Of a DNA stretch of 11,072 nucleotides, positions 1-6,080 are shown piece after piece. The position numbers were made by a program, and so were the translations under genes. The notes under the pieces are model-generated. The model was not told the origin of the DNA, made no database searches, and saw only the letters and a program-made list of their open reading frames with translations. Positions within the stretch are counted from its first letter, which is position 1. Each line of letters opens with the position of its first letter. Source of the DNA: Candidatus Aegiribacteria sp. (GTDB lineage Bacteria > Fermentibacterota > Fermentibacteria > Fermentibacterales > JCC-6); assembly GCA_030640155.1 (NCBI GenBank), contig DAOWJX010000223.1:1-11072 (forward strand), in the 5' to 3' direction.

Positions 1-1200
1 AGAGCTGGTGATGTCGCGTGGATTGAGATAGACAACAGAACAGCCAGAGATTTTGCCGGGGCTAGTGTTGTCGGAAATCTGGAGAAGTACGGCGGTGATT
101 CTCCAATTGACGATAAGCAGAAGACATTTTTCACATTTGACTGTAATGTGCCTGCGAATACAATTCCATATGCCAACAACCAGCACAGAATCAGATTGTT
201 TGCAAGAAAGTATAATCTGGAAGTCTTCGATGTTGATGCCGGGATAGGTTCACATATAGTAATAGAAGGTAAATTCGGAAAGCCGGGTACAACCACTGTC
301 GGGACGGACAGCCACCTGAATATCATGGGTTCGGTTGGTGCATTCGGGCAGGGAATGGGTGACGTGGATATTGCCTACGCCTTCAAGACGGGAAATGTCT
401 GGTTCGAGGTGCCGCATACGGTGAAAGTTACTCTTGAGGGAATCCCTGCACAGGGTACAGAGGCAAAGGATGTTGCCCTTGCAATGCTTCGGAGATTCAA
501 CAACCATGAGCTTCTCGGAAAGGCTGTCGAGGTTTACGGTCCCTGGATTACGAAGGCTACACTGGAAGACTGTATCACTTTTTCAAGCCTCGCCACCGAG
601 ATGGGTTCCATCATCGGTATGATTCCACCAAATGACAACGTACTCGGGTTCTTCGGTATATCAAGGGAAGAAGCAGTCTATGCGGATTCCGACGCGGAAT
701 ACTCAGAGGAATACATACTTGATATCAACGGGCTTGAGCCCCTGATAGCCGCTCCGCCAAGCCCATCCAATGTTTCGCCCGTGAAGGAGCATGGTGATGT
801 AGAAGTCGATGGTGTCTTCATAGGGAGCTGCACAAATGGAACCTATCAGGATCTGAAGTATGCCGCGGAACTTCTTAAAGGGCGCAAAGTAGCTCCCGGA
901 GTCATGCTGAAAGTTGTTCCCGCAACGAGAGAAACGTGGTCGAGATTGCTTGATGAAGGTCTTCTGAAGGATATTTTCGACGCTGGTGGCATCATCAGTA
1001 ATGCGGGCTGCGGAGGATGTGCGTCGGGTCAGATCGGTATGACCGGCGAGAGAGAAATTCAGGTAAGCACATCCAATCGGAATTTCAAAGGCAAGCAGGG
1101 CAAGGGAAACACTTATCTTGCGGGAATCGGTACAGCTGTGGCCTCAGCCGTACTTGGAAGAATTGCGTCAGTTCATGAACTGAAGGAGGTGCGAACATGA
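1..1200 (+). CDS. Aconitase/3-isopropylmalate dehydratase (LeuC-type) large subunit, 5' end missing
   Basis: Large, Fe-S-bearing subunit of a two-subunit hydrolyase of the aconitase superfamily, which moves a hydroxyl group by dehydration and rehydration of a malate- or citrate-like acid in the cytoplasm. The frame is open from base 1, so 399 residues are visible; by comparison with LeuC-type proteins (about 420) some 20-30 N-terminal residues lie outside. A GTG at 148 is an internal Val, not the start. Visible motifs: GTDSHLNIMG (nt 301-330), the first cluster cysteine in GSCTNG (Cys at 829-831), the CGGC pair (cysteines near 1009-1020), and STSNRNFKGKQG near the C-terminus. All three [4Fe-4S] ligands are present. 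Odd: the usual Asp-His pair near the N-terminus reads Asp-Cys (139-144). The gene overlaps the small subunit by 4 nt. The family is certain. The substrate (isopropylmalate, homocitrate, citrate or dimethylmalate) is not settled by sequence, so no symbol is given. Confidence 0.93.
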   Translation, partial: RAGDVAWIEIDNRTARDFAGASVVGNLEKYGGDSPIDDKQKTFFTFDCNVPANTIPYANNQHRIRLFARKYNLEVFDVDAGIGSHIVIEGKFGKPGTTTVGTDSHLNIMGSVGAFGQGMGDVDIAYAFKTGNVWFEVPHTVKVTLEGIPAQGTEAKDVALAMLRRFNNHELLGKAVEVYGPWITKATLEDCITFSSLATEMGSIIGMIPPNDNVLGFFGISREEAVYADSDAEYSEEYILDINGLEPLIAAPPSPSNVSPVKEHGDVEVDGVFIGSCTNGTYQDLKYAAELLKGRKVAPGVMLKVVPATRETWSRLLDEGLLKDIFDAGGIISNAGCGGCASGQIGMTGEREIQVSTSNRNFKGKQGKGNTYLAGIGTAVASAVLGRIASVHELKEVRT

Positions 1201-1715
1201 TTCGAGACATGACTCTCAGGGGAAGATTGTGGGTACTGAAATCAGGAGAAAGCCTCTTCAGTGATATTGATACTGATATGATCTATCACAATGCTCATCT
1301 TGCTGTGACCGAAGTTGAAGAAATGGGTCAGTTCGCTTTCGGTAATCTTGATGGTTACAAGGATTTTGCCGGCAAGGCTCTGCCAGGTGATATCATTCTG
1401 ACCGGGGATAACTTCGGCTCAGGCAGTTCAAGACAACACGCGGTGGACTGTTTCGCTGCACTTGGAGTTCAGGCCGTAATTGCCAGATCTTTCGGAGCGA
1501 TATACAAGCGAAACGCGATAAACAGCGGTTTCCCTATTATGGAACTCCCCGGACTTCCCGATAACCTTTTCGATCAGTTCGATGAAGTCGAGCTTGATCT
1601 TGAAAAAGGCGTTCTTTCGAAAGGGGAGAAGAGTTTCAATGGAAACCCCATGAGCAAAGTCGCAAGGGATATTTACCTGGCAGGAGGGCTTTTTCAGTAC
1701 GCTGAGCAGATGTGA
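1197..1715 (+). CDS. Aconitase/3-isopropylmalate dehydratase (LeuD-type) small subunit
   Basis: Swivelling small subunit that closes over the large subunit and supplies substrate-binding residues. It has 172 residues, usual for LeuD-type proteins. The ATG start overlaps the large-subunit stop (ATGA) and is preceded by a strong ribosome site, AAGGAGG at 1183-1189, with 7 nt spacing, so the two are translationally coupled. Recognisable blocks are DIDTD (residues 23-27), GDNFGSGSSRQHA (70-82, holding the Ser/Arg substrate contacts of the family) and the RNAIN block (105-109). The usual SSRExA reads SSRQHA. The substrate-specificity loop after DTD, normally YL(V/R)x in isopropylmalate or homoaconitate enzymes, reads HLAV (34-37), and the usual Pro before it is missing. 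The pair therefore may not be a standard leucine-pathway enzyme. No leuA or leuB is visible here to support that role. Confidence 0.92.
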   Translation: MIRDMTLRGRLWVLKSGESLFSDIDTDMIYHNAHLAVTEVEEMGQFAFGNLDGYKDFAGKALPGDIILTGDNFGSGSSRQHAVDCFAALGVQAVIARSFGAIYKRNAINSGFPIMELPGLPDNLFDQFDEVELDLEKGVLSKGEKSFNGNPMSKVARDIYLAGGLFQYAEQM

Positions 1716-1742
1716 TTATTAATGTAAAGTGAAAGGGAAATT

Positions 1743-1928
1743 ATGCATTTTACAGTTGATCAGGAATTATGCATCGGATGCGGTGCATGCATGGGAACAT
1801 GTCCTGAAGTATTCGAGGTTCTCGATGGAAAATCAAATGTCAGAATTGATCCAATTCCCGACGAATACCAGGAATGCGCATTCAGCGCTGAAGACGGATG
1901 CCCGGTAGGTGCTATTTCACACGAATGA
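1743..1928 (+). CDS. Single [4Fe-4S] cluster ferredoxin
   Basis: A 61-residue soluble electron carrier. It has the pattern C10-x2-C13-x2-C16-x3-C20-Pro and a second C-Pro at C53, with C45 between. In one-cluster ferredoxins of the Desulfovibrio type, the equivalents of C10, C13, C16 and C53 bind the [4Fe-4S] cluster, and the equivalents of C20 and C45 can form a disulfide; all six are present. The ATG has a modest purine-rich site (AAAGGGAA, about 1733-1740). It starts 27 nt after the small hydrolyase subunit on the same strand and is probably cotranscribed. The redox partner is unknown: aconitase-type enzymes do not need electron transfer for catalysis, so the ferredoxin may serve another enzyme, or may simply share expression with an Fe-S protein. 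Confidence 0.93.
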   Translation: MHFTVDQELCIGCGACMGTCPEVFEVLDGKSNVRIDPIPDEYQECAFSAEDGCPVGAISHE

Positions 1929-1936
1929 GATAAAAC

Positions 1937-1965
1937 TCAGCAGAAATTTCGGTATTTTCTTCTGA
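1937..1965 (+). other. Imperfect AT-rich hairpin between ferredoxin and HAD genes
   Basis: TCAG-C-AGAAAT, a six-base loop TTCGGT, then ATTTTCT-T-CTGA can fold into a stem of about 10 pairs with one mismatch and one bulged T. It lies in the 51-nt gap after the ferredoxin stop. It is AT-rich and lacks a clear T-run afterwards, so it is at best a weak terminator or a processing site, and may be chance. Confidence 0.25.
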
Positions 1966-1979
1966 ATAATTTGCCATAT

Positions 1980-2633
1980 ATGAAGAAACACTTGATCAGA
2001 ACTGTGATCTTTGATCTGGATGGCCTTCTGGCAGACACAGAGAAGTTCCATCGAAGAACATACCAGGAAACGCTTGGGGAATTCGGGATCGAACTCTCTG
2101 ATGAACAATACGAAGATCATTGGATTCGCCGGGGCATGGGAATCGCTGAATTCGCCGCCGAGAATAATCTGTCAATCGATCCTGATATTATTCGTTCAAT
2201 AAAGACATGCAGGTATGATGATCTGGTCAGGAGTTCGGTCGAACCAATGCCGGGTGCTATCTCTCTGCTGTCCCGTCTGAAGAACAGGAAAATTCTTGGT
2301 CTGGCAACCTCTTCGTACAGGAACAGCGTCGAAGTAGTTCTGAGCACCCTTGGAATTACTGACTGCTTTTCATGTATTGCGACGAAGGGGAGCACCTCCC
2401 GCGTGAAGCCATTCCCGGATATCTTCCTTTATACAGCCCGGGAGTTGAATACTCTACCCGGGCATTGCCTGGTACTGGAAGATGCTGAAAAAGGGATACT
2501 TGCCGCTGAAGCTGCGGGCATGAAAAGCATCGCTGTTCCTAATATATATACAGTGCATAATGATTTCTCGAAGGCTACGATAGTGCTGCCGTCCCTGGAA
2601 GATGTGACTCTCGAAGTGATTGAGGAGCTTTAG
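1980..2633 (+). CDS. HAD superfamily phosphatase, beta-phosphoglucomutase-like subfamily
   Basis: A 217-residue cytoplasmic phosphohydrolase or phosphomutase acting on a small phosphorylated metabolite, typically a sugar phosphate. Motif I is FDLDG (Asp nucleophile and acid/base Asp), motif II is LATSS, motif III is the Lys of KPFPD, and motif IV is LEDAEKG. An alpha-helical cap lies between motifs I and II, as in the beta-phosphoglucomutase/phosphatase group (subfamily I). The exact substrate cannot be read from these motifs. I chose ATG 1980; TTG at 1971 would add three residues. Neither has a Shine-Dalgarno sequence upstream, unlike most neighbours. The gene ends 9 nt before the convergent exported-protein gene, leaving no room for a separate terminator. 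Confidence 0.9.
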   Translation: MKKHLIRTVIFDLDGLLADTEKFHRRTYQETLGEFGIELSDEQYEDHWIRRGMGIAEFAAENNLSIDPDIIRSIKTCRYDDLVRSSVEPMPGAISLLSRLKNRKILGLATSSYRNSVEVVLSTLGITDCFSCIATKGSTSRVKPFPDIFLYTARELNTLPGHCLVLEDAEKGILAAEAAGMKSIAVPNIYTVHNDFSKATIVLPSLEDVTLEVIEEL

Positions 2634-2642
2634 CCATTATGC

Positions 2643-3314
2643 CTAATCGTACATGCTTGCCTTGTTCAACCTGAGAAGCGGCAGATCAACGATCAGGAGG
2701 GAATCAAGCCCTTCAATTGAAGGCAGACCTATCCTGATAACAGGATGTTCCGGTTCTTTCAGAAGAAGTATGAAACTCTCAGGATCAAACCAGAAACCAT
2801 TTGTCCAGAGCCAGCTGTCGGTTGAGACATCAGGTGGAATATCAAGGTTCTCCCTTAATAACTCATGAAACACCGAATCCATCTGAATAATGGCTTCAAG
2901 ATTAAGCACCGTTCCATCCATCAGCCATGTGCGATAAGTACTGAAAAGAGAAACTCGCTCCGGATTTTTTATCAGTTTAACCTTCATCAACCCGGACACC
3001 CATGTAGATCCTGAAACGAGAAGTTCCAGCATTCTTTCCTCTGTTGCACCTGCATCGATCAATGATGGAACAATATCAGCGGGTAACGGGGCTATCCAGA
3101 AAAGCGTATCCGCTGTGTCCTGTCCTCTAATCATGCATACTCCCTGGACAAGGTAATGATGCTGAATACCACCTGCAATGTACGTTGAATCCATGCTGAT
3201 AACAGTCAGAATCGAATCTGGTGCCGGTTCCTCAAGAGGAGTGCTTCCAGTCATTTCAGATGATCCATCAGGAGGCTGCGCCAAAGCGATCAGAAAGAAT
3301 AATAGAACACTCAT
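2643..3314 (-). CDS. Exported protein of unknown function
   Basis: I do not recognise this 223-residue protein. It begins with a short hydrophobic stretch (SVLLFFLIALA) and an Ala-Leu-Ala site before Gln-Pro-Pro, a plausible signal peptidase I cleavage site near residue 13; the stretch is short and lacks a clear positive N-region, so export is likely but not certain. The mature part is acidic and Pro/Ser-rich at first, then mixed alpha/beta with a Trp-rich segment (SWLWTNGFWFD) and no Cys-rich or catalytic motif that I know. ATG 3314 overlaps the radC stop as TGATG, with AAGGAG at 3330-3325 about 10 nt upstream; TTG at 3317 in the same frame would be 7 nt from that site. It is the last gene of the mscS-radC operon and may depend on translational coupling. 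Its role is unknown. Confidence 0.75.
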   Translation of the reverse strand: MSVLLFFLIALAQPPDGSSEMTGSTPLEEPAPDSILTVISMDSTYIAGGIQHHYLVQGVCMIRGQDTADTLFWIAPLPADIVPSLIDAGATEERMLELLVSGSTWVSGLMKVKLIKNPERVSLFSTYRTWLMDGTVLNLEAIIQMDSVFHELLRENLDIPPDVSTDSWLWTNGFWFDPESFILLLKEPEHPVIRIGLPSIEGLDSLLIVDLPLLRLNKASMYD

Positions 3315-3988
3315 CAATCGAAAACTCCTTCTTCTCTCAGGCTCAGGGTTTCACCGTCAGCGATGATCATATGGTCGAGAAGCCTGAATCCAAGGCTTTT
3401 TCCAAGATCCCGCAGGTTCCTTGTAAGCCTTATATCCTCCTGGCTTGCTCGGTTGGCTCCGCCTGGATGATTGTGAACCAGAATAACACCGGTAGCGCCG
3501 GTAGCGATAACCTTCTCCAGTAGATTTCTGGGATGTACCGCAGCCTTATCCACAGTTCCGAATTCCAGGATACATTCAGTGATCAGCCTGTTGCTTGAAT
3601 CCAGCAGAAGGGCAATGAGCCTCTCTTTTCTAAGGGTACTCATTTTTATTTCAAGGTATTCTCTGACTTTCTCAGGACTGTCAATAACATGCGTCCCCTT
3701 CTTTAACCTGATCGATTGAGTGGTGATGGAAGTTGCCAGGTTCAGCAGAACGGAAGCCGCCGGACCTATTCCAGGAACGGTCTGAAGCATCGAAGGCGGC
3801 TGGTTCAATACGCCGCGAAGAGATCCGAATTTCTCAATAAGTGCTGCAGCTGTTTTCTTTGTGTCCTTCCTGTGGATTGCATAGGTCAGAAGGAGTTCCA
3901 GAGCATCTCTGTCCGAAAAACCCCTGATTCCTGCCTCAAGAAACCTCTGCCTGAGACGTTCTCTGTGGCCTTTCGCTGAAAGACTCAT
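3314..3988 (-). CDS. radC: RadC family protein (UPF0758), JAMM metalloprotease fold
   Basis: A 224-residue protein of the usual RadC length. The N-terminal half carries a helix-hairpin-helix DNA-binding element (PGIGPAASV, residues 72-80). The C-terminal half is an MPN/JAB1 domain with the JAMM zinc site His172-x-His174-x10-Asp185 in HNHPGG...QED, and a candidate Glu at 122. The family's commonest text is HNHPSG; here Ser is replaced by Gly, which leaves the metal ligands intact. Despite the name, involvement in DNA repair is unproven, and members often sit beside unrelated genes or mobile elements. The start overlaps the end of the mscS-family gene as ATGA, and the stop overlaps the exported-protein start, so it is the middle gene of a coupled three-gene operon. 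Confidence 0.95.
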   Translation of the reverse strand: MSLSAKGHRERLRQRFLEAGIRGFSDRDALELLLTYAIHRKDTKKTAAALIEKFGSLRGVLNQPPSMLQTVPGIGPAASVLLNLATSITTQSIRLKKGTHVIDSPEKVREYLEIKMSTLRKERLIALLLDSSNRLITECILEFGTVDKAAVHPRNLLEKVIATGATGVILVHNHPGGANRASQEDIRLTRNLRDLGKSLGFRLLDHMIIADGETLSLREEGVFD

Positions 3989-5040
3989 TTTTCCAGGTAA
4001 ACCGTTGTGGACGGGAAGGCGAAATCGAGTTCGAGGCCGTACACTATCCTCATGATATTCAGATTAAGGGCTTCCCTCTTGTTCAACCACACGTTGTAGT
4101 CGGTTGTCAGTATGAAGTATTTCATATCGATGTCCAGCGAGGAGTCACCGAAACCGGTGAAATTCACAAAAATATTGTCGTTATCGATTGACTCATCGTC
4201 CCGAAGCATCTGTCGCAGCTGTATGAGAAGTTTCTCCATCTTGTCAGGAGTAGTATCATAAGTTACTCCAATTGTGGATGTTGTTCGTCTCATCGGGCGC
4301 TTGGAGTAATTATTGACGTTGGAGTCCATTATCTCCTTGTTGGGTATTGTCACGAGGGTTTTTTCCGGCGTACGTATTCTGGTCGAACGTATCCCGATCT
4401 CCTCAACCGTCCCCGTAACGCCGTTGACCTCGATATAATCCTCCACCATGAAAGGCCTGTCCAGAAAAATCACTACGGAAGCGAATATCCCCGATATGGA
4501 ATCCTGAGCTGCGAGAGCCATAGCCAACCCACCGATTCCCATTCCGGCGATAATTCCGCTTACAGGATATCCGTTGGACTGCATGTAGAAGATGATCCCG
4601 ATTGCGACAACGATGAATTTGGCGAGCTTGCGGAGTATTGGGATGAGCTGATCATCCATCCTTGATTCGGTATCGGCTGCGATATCAGCCATCTGTTCAG
4701 AAACGGCGTCAATTGTTCTCATGATGAGCCAGAGGATGTTTATTGTAAGAAGGAAGAGGAATACTTTTTTTATCCAGTCAACTGTGGAGAGGGGTAATGA
4801 ATGGATCAGCAGAGAGACATAGATACCCACGATAATAATCAGGAAAGACCCTGGTTTAATCAGATCCCTCGCGAGAGCTGCTATGAAACCAAGTTTCTTC
4901 TTTCCCGTTTTTTTCAATATGGAACTCAGGACGCATTTCAGTGCAAAAGCCAGCAGTACTATGATGATTGATGCAGCGATCCTGCCCAGGGGGAATCCAC
5001 CTGTACTGTAGTTATAAATTTCTGCCAGCGCATTGCTCAT
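3985..5040 (-). CDS. Mechanosensitive ion channel, MscS family
   Basis: A 351-residue inner-membrane channel that opens under membrane tension to release solutes on hypo-osmotic shock. About four hydrophobic helices precede the pore helix (roughly residues 20-40, 65-82, 92-110 and 139-154). The pore-lining region 160-192 is Gly/Ala-rich (GMGIGGLAMALAAQD), followed by FLDRPFMVEDYIEV, TVEEIGIRSTRIRT and the IPN motif, which begin the cytosolic beta domain of the family. MscS of E. coli has three membrane helices and 286 residues, so this is a somewhat longer relative. GGAGG at 5052-5048 is 7 nt from the ATG. It is the first gene of an operon with radC and an exported protein; the overlaps imply coupled translation, not shared function. 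Confidence 0.95.
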   Translation of the reverse strand: MSNALAEIYNYSTGGFPLGRIAASIIIVLLAFALKCVLSSILKKTGKKKLGFIAALARDLIKPGSFLIIIVGIYVSLLIHSLPLSTVDWIKKVFLFLLTINILWLIMRTIDAVSEQMADIAADTESRMDDQLIPILRKLAKFIVVAIGIIFYMQSNGYPVSGIIAGMGIGGLAMALAAQDSISGIFASVVIFLDRPFMVEDYIEVNGVTGTVEEIGIRSTRIRTPEKTLVTIPNKEIMDSNVNNYSKRPMRRTTSTIGVTYDTTPDKMEKLLIQLRQMLRDDESIDNDNIFVNFTGFGDSSLDIDMKYFILTTDYNVWLNKREALNLNIMRIVYGLELDFAFPSTTVYLEK

Positions 5041-5049
5041 TCACTTACC

Positions 5050-5067
5050 TCCATCCATCCATCCATC
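5050..5067 (-). repeat. Tetranucleotide repeat (4.5 copies) abutting the mscS ribosome binding site
   Basis: The plus strand reads TCCA four times plus TC; on the coding strand this is a GATG/TGGA tract that runs directly into the GGAGG of the mscS-family gene. Each unit contains an ATG in a different frame. The copy number is low, so slippage-based switching is only a possibility. Confidence 0.85.
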
Positions 5068-5097
5068 GCGAGATTCAATCAAGTTATATACCAGGAC

Positions 5098-5126
5098 AAA
5101 ATGAAGAAGGTTATAGATGGTGTCAA
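5098..5126 (-). promoter_or_regulatory. Weak candidate sigma70-type promoter for the mscS-radC operon
   Basis: On the minus strand TTGACA (5126-5121) is followed after 17 nt by CATTTT (5103-5098), which matches the -10 consensus at only three positions. Orientation and distance (about 60 nt before the mscS start) are suitable. The -35 is perfect, the -10 poor. Confidence 0.3.
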
Positions 5127-5281
5127 CCAGCTCTGCATATTTCACCAGGTTTTGAGTATTTGTCCAGGAACCCTGTATGTTGCTGTGTGTTATATTCCAG
5201 CGCAGCGGCAGTAATGAAACGTATAGAACTGCATATCCTGTACATTTGAATAAGGAATGTTTCTCTATTCTTACTGGCCTG

Positions 5282-5310
5282 TTGACAATGTCAGATGCAA
5301 CAAACATTTC
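5282..5310 (+). promoter_or_regulatory. Weak candidate sigma70-type promoter for lepB
   Basis: A perfect TTGACA (5282-5287) with CATTTC 17 nt later (5305-5310), a poor -10 match. If used, transcription would start near 5317, downstream of the possible ATG at 5295, and would fit the TTG start at 5349. Confidence 0.25.
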
Positions 5311-5348
5311 ATTGGCTTGCCCGTTTTAATAAATATCCTGGAGGTATC

Positions 5349-6080
5349 TTGAAATTCGAAAAGATCAGAGACTGGATACTGCAGCTGTCTTTGGCGCTGA
5401 TAATATTTTTTGGATTCCTGAGACCATTTGTGATAGAGGCATTCAGGATTCCCACTCCGAGTATGGAAGGGACCATGCTGGTGGGAGATCATCTTCTTGT
5501 TCTGAAAGTAGAAGAGGGACAGCGAATCCCCTGGACCGATAAAATGGAACCTCTTTTTCATAATTACAGGGGAAATTCTCACGGACTGCTCATGCCTGCG
5601 ACAAGTAATCCGGAGGCCGGAGAGATACTTGTGTTCAAATGCCCGGCGACGGGAAAGGATTTTATCAAACGGACTGTAGCTGTGGCAGGTGATACCATCA
5701 GAGTAAGTGGAGATACCTTATACGTAAACGGGCAGCCATCTACGGAATGGGCGCTATGCTATCAGGATGAATTCGAACCAAGTCCTCTTGATCAGGCATG
5801 GCCTGACACCATTGATGAACTGTATGGAAGAGTACGTGATCTTGCTTACTGGGAGATAAGAAACGACTGTATTATTACCGGGGACGGTCTTCTGGCTTAT
5901 GTCGTTCCCGAAGAGCATGTATTCATGATGGGGGATAACAGGGATCATAGCAGTGACAGCAGGGTCTGGGGGGCGTTACCGGTTGATCTGATTAAAGGCG
6001 AAGCTCTTCTGACTTACTGGTCATGGACACCTGGCGATGGTATCCCAAAGTTTGACAGAGTAGCGAGGCTGATCAGGTGA
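5349..6080 (+). CDS. lepB: Signal peptidase I (leader peptidase)
   Basis: Membrane serine protease that cleaves signal peptides from exported proteins on the outer face of the inner membrane. One N-terminal membrane helix (about residues 9-29 from the TTG start) is followed by box B, PTPSMEGTM, with the nucleophile Ser38; then FIKRTVAVAGD with the general-base Lys107; and box E, MGDNRDHSSDSR. These are the diagnostic boxes of type I peptidases with a Ser-Lys dyad. I chose TTG 5349 because GGAGG (5340-5344) lies just upstream, though at a short 4-nt spacing, and translation from it begins MKFEKIRDW, a typical short cytosolic lead. An ATG at 5295 would add 18 residues but has no ribosome site. 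The length of 243 residues is normal. The stop overlaps the next gene (GTGA). A general secretion role is expected; the exported protein at 2643-3314 would be one possible substrate. Confidence 0.93.
   Translation: MKFEKIRDWILQLSLALIIFFGFLRPFVIEAFRIPTPSMEGTMLVGDHLLVLKVEEGQRIPWTDKMEPLFHNYRGNSHGLLMPATSNPEAGEILVFKCPATGKDFIKRTVAVAGDTIRVSGDTLYVNGQPSTEWALCYQDEFEPSPLDQAWPDTIDELYGRVRDLAYWEIRNDCIITGDGLLAYVVPEEHVFMMGDNRDHSSDSRVWGALPVDLIKGEALLTYWSWTPGDGIPKFDRVARLIR

Larger units (their letters stand above)
5041..5348. other. Divergent intergenic region between the mscS-family gene and lepB
   Basis: About 308 nt, if lepB starts at TTG 5349, holding the control regions of two divergent operons. It contains the tetranucleotide repeat and mscS ribosome site at the left end, a perfect TTGACA on each strand (minus 5126-5121; plus 5282-5287), each with only a poor -10 match at normal spacing, and an inverted repeat CCAGGACAAA (5091-5100) / TTTGTCCAGG (5159-5168) pairing at 9 of 10 positions, which may be chance. 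An open frame of 88 codons runs through it on the minus strand, but I see no support for it as a gene. Confidence 0.6.

Noticed and set aside
148..150. GTG as the start of the large hydrolyase subunit
   Set aside because: The frame is open and family-like from base 1 (GDVAWIEID..., FDCNVPAN), so this is an internal Val.
2634..2642. Terminator between the convergent HAD and exported-protein genes
   Set aside because: Only 9 nt separate the stops and no GC-rich stem with a T-run is visible there.
3485..3510. Short direct repeat CGGTAGCG within radC
   Set aside because: It encodes the conserved ATGATG stretch before the JAMM motif and needs no other explanation.
5041..5307. Minus-strand 88-codon open frame filling the mscS-lepB gap and ending just before the mscS ATG
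   Set aside because: No ribosome site, no recognisable motif and an end made of the tetranucleotide repeat; it also overlaps the lepB leader.
5295..5348. ATG 5295 as the lepB start
   Set aside because: No ribosome site, whereas GGAGG precedes TTG 5349; kept only as an alternative.
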